Shown in pieces: positions 44,756-48,448 of a stretch of DNA of 48,448 nt. Source of the stretch: Methyloglobulus morosus KoM1 (GTDB lineage: Bacteria > Pseudomonadota > Gammaproteobacteria > Methylococcales > Methylomonadaceae); the NCBI RefSeq assembly GCF_000496735.2, contig NZ_AYLO01000082.1, positions 1 through 48,448 of the forward strand, written 5' to 3'. Each line of letters starts with the position of its first letter. Within the stretch, counting starts at the first letter, position 1. The translations under genes were made by a program, and so were the position numbers. The notes beneath the pieces were generated by a model. It worked only from the letters and a program-made list of their open reading frames with translations. It had not been told where the DNA came from and made no database searches.

Positions 44756-45007
44756 ATGAACAATGCCAAGACGCACAACCCAAGCGTTAATCCGCAGCAA
44801 AAGGGAACTCACGCGAACTTTGCGGTGTGGGCGTTAGGATTGATAACTCTCGTGGTGTTTTGCAACACACCTCGTACTCCGCATAAAGATGTGGGAAGTC
44901 GGGTAGGGCGGATTAGAAGCGCCCAAAGGACAAACAAAACGGATAGACCAGATGTTTGCGCTGCTAATCCTCCCTCCATTCAATCCGCCTTACGCTCAGC
45001 CCGCTGA
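44756..45007 (+). CDS. Short reading frame after the riboswitch candidate, doubtful
   Basis: 83 codons starting MNNAKTHNPSVNPQQKGTHA, with one hydrophobic segment (FAVWALGLITLVVF) and a GGGAG ribosome site about 9 nt upstream. The second half runs through a palindromic intergenic repeat (44905-44975), so the natural protein may have ended earlier and the frame been extended by repeat insertion. No family recognised. Confidence 0.3.
   Translation: MNNAKTHNPSVNPQQKGTHANFAVWALGLITLVVFCNTPRTPHKDVGSRVGRIRSAQRTNKTDRPDVCAANPPSIQSALRSAR
44905..44975. repeat. REP-like inverted repeat
   Basis: AGGGCGGATTAG followed by AGCGC pairs with GCGCTGCTAATCCTCCCT; a second AATCCGCC lies just after. This is the type of palindrome built around GGCGGATTA that recurs in many proteobacterial intergenic regions. 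Confidence 0.55.
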
Positions 45008-45052
45008 GCTTTAAGTTTAACCTGTTTTTACAATGTGAAAGAAGGAGAGAAC

Positions 45053-45520
45053 ATGAGCTACGTTGAAAGTAATTTGATGTCAGGAGAAAAAATAATCTAC
45101 AAAGCCTATATCCATTGGTTTATTTTTTTGCCAGGTATCATTTTTGCTGCATTGGGAATCTTGCTGATTGCTGCAAATAAGCAAGGGGAAGGCGGTGCTA
45201 CTATTGGTTTATTGCTACTAATTTACGCTGTTATTTTACTGCTTAAGGCTTTTATAATAAAAATTTCTACTGACTTAGCAGTAACCTCTAAACGGGTAAT
45301 TGCAAAAGCTGGATTTATTCGTAGGCGTTCGGTTGAGCTTAATCACAGCAAAGTTGAAAGCTTTATTGTTAATCAAAGTATTTTTGGAAGGATGTTTAAT
45401 TATGGAACTATCATAGTTAGAGGGACAGGAGGGGGAAGAACAGGTGTTCAAGGCGTAGACTCGCCGTTTGATTTTCGTAAAAATGCAATGGAAACAATTG
45501 ACCAGAGTCAACAAACCTAA
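45053..45520 (+). CDS. Membrane protein with bacterial PH domain (DUF304)
   Basis: 155 residues. N-terminal short segment (SYVESNLMSGEKIIYKAYIH), two transmembrane helices (WFIFLPGIIFAALGILLIAA and IGLLLLIYAVILLLKAFII) and a C-terminal PH-like domain with the family pattern LAVTSKRVIAKAGFIRRRSV, ELNHSKVESFIVNQSIFGRM and YGTIIVRGTGGG. Typical of YdbT-like single-domain proteins, whose function is not established. AAGGAGAG lies 6 nt before the ATG. The base composition is more AT-rich than most neighbours. Possibly controlled by the riboswitch-terminator candidate 340 bp upstream. Confidence 0.85.
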   Translation: MSYVESNLMSGEKIIYKAYIHWFIFLPGIIFAALGILLIAANKQGEGGATIGLLLLIYAVILLLKAFIIKISTDLAVTSKRVIAKAGFIRRRSVELNHSKVESFIVNQSIFGRMFNYGTIIVRGTGGGRTGVQGVDSPFDFRKNAMETIDQSQQT

Positions 45521-45524
45521 AAGG

Positions 45525-45599
45525 GCGCTCAACCGGAGCGCGGTTATAATCCGATTTTGTTGTTCAGCCTGGTAGGGTGGGCAAGCTTTTTTGCCCACC
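45525..45599 (+). terminator. Two hairpins after the PH-domain gene
   Basis: GCGCTC-AACCG-GAGCGC at 45525-45541 lies 4 bp after the stop codon and probably marks the transcript end. A second palindrome, GGTGGGCAA / TTGCCCACC at 45576-45599, is a commonly scattered intergenic repeat type (GTAGGGTGGGCAA). Confidence 0.5.
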
Positions 45600-45632
45600 G
45601 TTTACAACTAAGTGAACGATAGTGAGGGTTTT

Positions 45633-47264
45633 ATGAATCGAACAGCTACCATTTTTTTGAGCTTGAGTATTGCGGCGGTCTCCATCTTATTCGCAGGCTG
45701 CGAGTCTAAGAAAATCGAAGGACAAGTCACCGACTCTTTTGGCAAACCTCTTGCCGGCGCCAATATTCAAATTGAGCAGACACTATTTGCAGCTACCAGC
45801 GAAGCCGACGGCCGTTTCATCTTGGATTACGCACCAGGGCAATTCACCGTAAAAATCTCCAAGACTGGCTATACAACTCAAAACATACCTTTGTCAATTC
45901 AGCAGAAGACGAAACTCCCGCTTCAACCCGCTGTGCTGTATCCCATCCCAGAAACAGAAGGTATGTTTTTATTATCTGAAAGCGGCCTGCAAAGGGTCTC
46001 GGATGGCTGCAAGGTTTCCGTCTCTACCCAAAAAATTGGAGGCGGATGGGAAGGACAGACGCTCTGGACATTTTCTGTGAACGCACAGAACGGCTTAAAG
46101 AGTGATTTTCCAAAGTGGGGGGAGCTTACGTTCATAGACCGTGTTTCAGCGCATATCGAACCCGTGAAGCTGCGCAGGGACGACGAGACTGAAAGTGGAG
46201 TCGCGCTGCAGTTTGCACGCGCAGACTATTTTGGTAAGAATGAAGACAAGTACAGCGGCTTCCTGAAAGAGAAAACGGCAACAGTTGGTCAGGAGCAATT
46301 GCAGATCCGAACCATTACGACCGACCGCAACGGTAGATACGCGTGGGTGGCAGTCAACCAAGCGATTTTCTCGGACGGTAGATGGATTCTAACCCCAGAC
46401 AAACCATGCTTCTATTTTGCGGCGGGCGCTCAGACCAACGACGAACAGAAGTCATCTGAGGCTCCCGTTCCACCGCAGCCGATTTCTCAACAAGAACGGA
46501 CTGAGCCTGCGCAAATCCCCGCGTCTCAACCGGCCGTATCTCAGGCACCCGCTCCCCAAGTTCCTGAACCGACCTCTCCATCGCAAGCTATCGCTCAACC
46601 CGCAGTTACTCGCGAAACGTCTCAAGTTCCACAGCAAGAAGTAAAAGTCCAAACCAAAGACCAACAGACGACTCAAGCACCGGCAGTTCCGATACATAAG
46701 CAGGGAGATACTTATACGCTGGTATCGATTAACTTGGACAGCGGAACACCTAATAACACGACAGAACGAAAAGTAGTCTTGGCAAGCTCTGAGAAAGTGG
46801 TACTCGAATCAAGAAACCTCGCCAGTAAAAGTGCCGCTGTGCGACAACTTGAATTTACCCCGGAATGGAATGTAGTCGCGACTCGAAACGCTGAGGGAAG
46901 CGGTTTAAATTACTCGCCACCGCTTAAATACTACGAATTCCCTCTTACTCCAGGGAAAACGTGGCAGCAAACAAGTATAGAGACCAACACAAAGACCAGT
47001 GCAACAAGGGAACATACGCTATCCGCTACTGTTGGAGACTGGGAAACCGTTACCGTCCCTGCGGGAACATTCCGTGGCGTTAAAGTCACGATTCAGACTG
47101 AACTTCTTGACCGAACCACCGGACAAAAAACTACAGGTACAGACACGTCGTGGTATGTGCCGGAAGTACGCAGAAGCGTCAGGTCGTTAACTTCTTCAAA
47201 AAATTCCGAAGGGGTTGAATCCAAACAGGATATTCAGTTAATCAAATATGAAGTAACAAAATGA
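45633..47264 (+). CDS. Large lipoprotein with carboxypeptidase-regulatory-like domain
   Basis: 543 residues. Lipoprotein signal (FLSLSIAAVSILFAGC, lipobox FAGC, Cys at about residue 22). Then an Ig-like carboxypeptidase-regulatory fold (KIEGQVTDSFGKPLAGANIQ, ISKTGYTTQNI), a middle region (GLQRVSDGCKVSVSTQKIGG), a Pro/Gln/Ala-rich linker of about 90 residues (ISQQERTEPAQIPASQPAVS), and a C-terminal beta domain (YYEFPLTPGKTWQQTSIE, WETVTVPAGTFRGVKVTIQT) like DUF3108-type proteins. The ATG at 45633 has GAGGG upstream; a GTG seven codons earlier is open. It overlaps the next gene by four bases, so the pair is coupled. Not a family I can name; probably an outer-membrane-anchored surface or periplasmic protein. 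Confidence 0.75.
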   Translation: MNRTATIFLSLSIAAVSILFAGCESKKIEGQVTDSFGKPLAGANIQIEQTLFAATSEADGRFILDYAPGQFTVKISKTGYTTQNIPLSIQQKTKLPLQPAVLYPIPETEGMFLLSESGLQRVSDGCKVSVSTQKIGGGWEGQTLWTFSVNAQNGLKSDFPKWGELTFIDRVSAHIEPVKLRRDDETESGVALQFARADYFGKNEDKYSGFLKEKTATVGQEQLQIRTITTDRNGRYAWVAVNQAIFSDGRWILTPDKPCFYFAAGAQTNDEQKSSEAPVPPQPISQQERTEPAQIPASQPAVSQAPAPQVPEPTSPSQAIAQPAVTRETSQVPQQEVKVQTKDQQTTQAPAVPIHKQGDTYTLVSINLDSGTPNNTTERKVVLASSEKVVLESRNLASKSAAVRQLEFTPEWNVVATRNAEGSGLNYSPPLKYYEFPLTPGKTWQQTSIETNTKTSATREHTLSATVGDWETVTVPAGTFRGVKVTIQTELLDRTTGQKTTGTDTSWYVPEVRRSVRSLTSSKNSEGVESKQDIQLIKYEVTK

Positions 47265-47914
47265 AGATTAAACTGCTGGTATTACTCGTATGCGTCTTGA
47301 TTTCACTACCTGGTGTAGCTACGGCTGTGCAATCTTTGGACTACCAAAGGCAGTCAGAACAGGCTGCTGCGGTAACGAAAGCACAATCCGAACACGCCGC
47401 TGCGGTAACGAAGGCGCAAGCCGAACACGCCGCTGCGGTAACGAAGGCACAAGCCGAACACGCCGCTGCGGTAACGAAGGCACAATTCGAACACGCTGCT
47501 GTGGTAACGAAGGCACAGTCAGAACATGCCGCTGCGGTAAATGCAGATAATGGAATCGTAAACAAAATCTATTCTTTTTTAAAAACAGGACTATTAGAAA
47601 ACATTTATAAACTCTTCCAAGGAGGGCCTTCCACTCCTGCGCAGTATCCATCTGGTGGCGGAGCGGTAACAGATATGGGAATTACAATAATTGAAAATTC
47701 TCCAGAGATTGCCCAAAACCAAAAAAATGTTACCGACGCTCAGAAACGTTGGATACCAGAAGCTGTTGAACTTTGCAGAGATGGGTTGCCAATGGAAGAA
47801 ATACTTATGTTGGCACCAGGAGTACAAGGGGGTGAGCTATTTTTTCCAAAACAGCGTCTGACTAGCGTGATCAAAAACGAGGCAATAAAACAAGGCATCA
47901 CTTGTAAAGAATAA
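47261..47914 (+). CDS. Secreted protein with 11-residue coiled-coil repeats
   Basis: 217 residues. Signal peptide MKIKLLVLLVCVLISLPGVA with cleavage near TA. Residues 32-94 are five perfect-length 11-residue repeats plus a partial sixth (SEHAAAVTKAQ type; one copy starts FEH and has a VV). Hendecad repeats of this kind form right-handed or straight coiled coils. The C-terminal half has KIYSFLKTGLLENIYKLFQG and a predicted globular end with one Cys pair (ELCRDGLPMEEI, GITCKE). Coupled to the lipoprotein gene by ATGA. Family not recognised. Confidence 0.75.
   Translation: MKIKLLVLLVCVLISLPGVATAVQSLDYQRQSEQAAAVTKAQSEHAAAVTKAQAEHAAAVTKAQAEHAAAVTKAQFEHAAVVTKAQSEHAAAVNADNGIVNKIYSFLKTGLLENIYKLFQGGPSTPAQYPSGGGAVTDMGITIIENSPEIAQNQKNVTDAQKRWIPEAVELCRDGLPMEEILMLAPGVQGGELFFPKQRLTSVIKNEAIKQGITCKE
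47354..47542 (+). repeat. 33-bp tandem repeat encoding hendecads
   Basis: Five complete 33-bp units and a partial sixth, about 90% alike, built around GAACACGCCGCTGCGGTAAC. The high nucleotide identity shows recent expansion by slippage or recombination, so copy number is likely to vary between strains. Confidence 0.9.
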
Positions 47915-47946
47915 TATTCAGATCAAGGTAGGCCGGTTAGGGCCAT

Positions 47947-48018
47947 AGGATGTGCTGAACGAAGGGAAGCGCATCGTTCGTGTTGTCTCGATTGATGCGC
48001 CTCGTTCCTCGGCACATC
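47947..48018. repeat. Intergenic palindromic repeat
   Basis: GGATGTGCTGAACGAAGG followed by GCGCATC pairs with GATGCGC followed by TTCCTCGGCACATCC. This is a common type of interspersed bacterial palindrome. A further inverted pair (GACGGTTT / AAACCGTC) lies at 48149-48172. No gene was found between 47915 and 48248. Confidence 0.6.
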
Positions 48019-48248
48019 CGACATTTGGCGCATCTTACGGGTTGACATCAAAAGGCTAGGGTTTCCGGTTTAGCTTTCCATAACATACGTCCGTATGTCG
48101 GTTAAATTGTGCGGTGTGTAAGGTGGATTCGCGTGAGCAACCCGTAAGACGGTTTCGCGCTAGCAAACCGTCATAAACGGAGCGGATATGTTGCCAAAAA
48201 GGAAGGAATACAGATAGCATATTACGTTGTGAGCTGAGGATGTTTTCA

Positions 48249-48448
48249 ATGGAATACGACTGGGATAAAAACAAAGCAGTAGCAAATTTGTCAAAACATG
48301 ATGTCTCTTTTGAAGAAGCGAAAACAGTTTTTGATGATCCATTCTATGTGGATTTCTATGATCCAGACCATTCCTTCGCAGAACACTGTTTTATCCTGCT
48401 GGGTAAATCGGCTCAAGGGAGATTATTATTCGTTTCTTATATGGAACG
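48249..48448 (+). CDS. brnT: BrnT-family toxin (partial, cut by window end)
   Basis: The visible 66 residues start MEYDWDKNKAVANLSKHDVS and continue FEEAKTVFDDPFYVDFYDPD, GKSAQGRLLFVSYMER, matching the start and core of BrnT (DUF497) RNase toxins. GAGGAT lies 8 nt before the ATG. The missing part would hold the last ~25 residues; a brnA antitoxin gene is expected immediately after but is outside the window. Confidence 0.85.
   Translation, partial: MEYDWDKNKAVANLSKHDVSFEEAKTVFDDPFYVDFYDPDHSFAEHCFILLGKSAQGRLLFVSYME

Noticed and set aside
47354-47542. CRISPR-like array
   Set aside because: The 33-bp units are directly adjacent without spacers and encode an in-frame protein repeat.
47290-47651. 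Additional long frames on both strands across the 33-bp repeat
   Set aside because: A 33-bp repeat keeps all frames open; only the frame with signal peptide and coupled start is convincing.

Overview
The window looks like a chromosomal segment of a gammaproteobacterium. Markers are the zapB-like/zapA pair followed by 6S RNA, the pepP-ubiH-ygfB neighbourhood, a fused RlmKL rRNA methyltransferase, PilS/PilR and a SucCD pair. Gene content and protein flavour would suit a Methylococcales-type methanotroph, but no methane- or methanol-oxidation gene is present, so that placement is only a guess. No tRNA, rRNA, CRISPR array, transposase or phage gene was seen.

Layout. 1-15.9 kb is mostly housekeeping: nadE, sucCD, pilS/pilR (divergent from sucC), an Ala/Lys/Pro-rich membrane-anchored protein, the ygfB-pepP-ubiH operon, the zapB-like/zapA/6S RNA block, and a second sigma54 two-component pair followed upstream by a 49-residue membrane protein and a DUF2490-type outer-membrane protein. 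16.3-18.2 kb holds a SulP anion transporter with a clear terminator. 18.5-27 kb (all minus strand) is a nitrate-uptake regulon: NasT-like ANTAR regulator, a protein with three tandem GAF-like repeats, the binding protein NrtA, permease NrtB, a double-ATPase NrtC/D fusion and a porin. 27.4-43.9 kb holds an outer-membrane barrel, PAP2 phosphatase plus ArnT-like transferase, folA, an asparaginase, an EVE-domain protein facing a TIGR02391-type protein, a glutaredoxin-fumarase fusion, two tandem C4-dicarboxylate/glutamate symporters, acyP-rlmKL and an exported FKBP isomerase. From 43.9 kb to the end the window turns accessory: palindromic repeats, a c-di-GMP-I-like RNA with terminator, a PH-domain membrane protein, a lipoprotein coupled to a hendecad-repeat protein, and a BrnT-type toxin gene cut by the window edge.

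How it works together. The nitrate region is the most coherent system. The nrtA leader has a sigma54 -24/-12 promoter, then a hairpin with an A1/G4 hexaloop, then a long terminator whose apical loop is also a hexaloop, 30 nt before the nrtA start. That is the layout expected for ANTAR antitermination, and an ANTAR protein is encoded just upstream. Three further copies of a short hairpin with an AAGGAT hexaloop and a T-run lie on the same strand: one between nrtA and nrtB, two before the ANTAR gene. Their stems covary between copies. A 48-residue membrane-protein gene sits immediately before the two upstream copies. The GAF-repeat protein occupies the place where a NasS sensor would be expected. 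This repeated-element ANTAR regulon with a triplicated-GAF partner is the best candidate for an undescribed system here. The in-frame glutaredoxin-like/fumarase fusion is the second.
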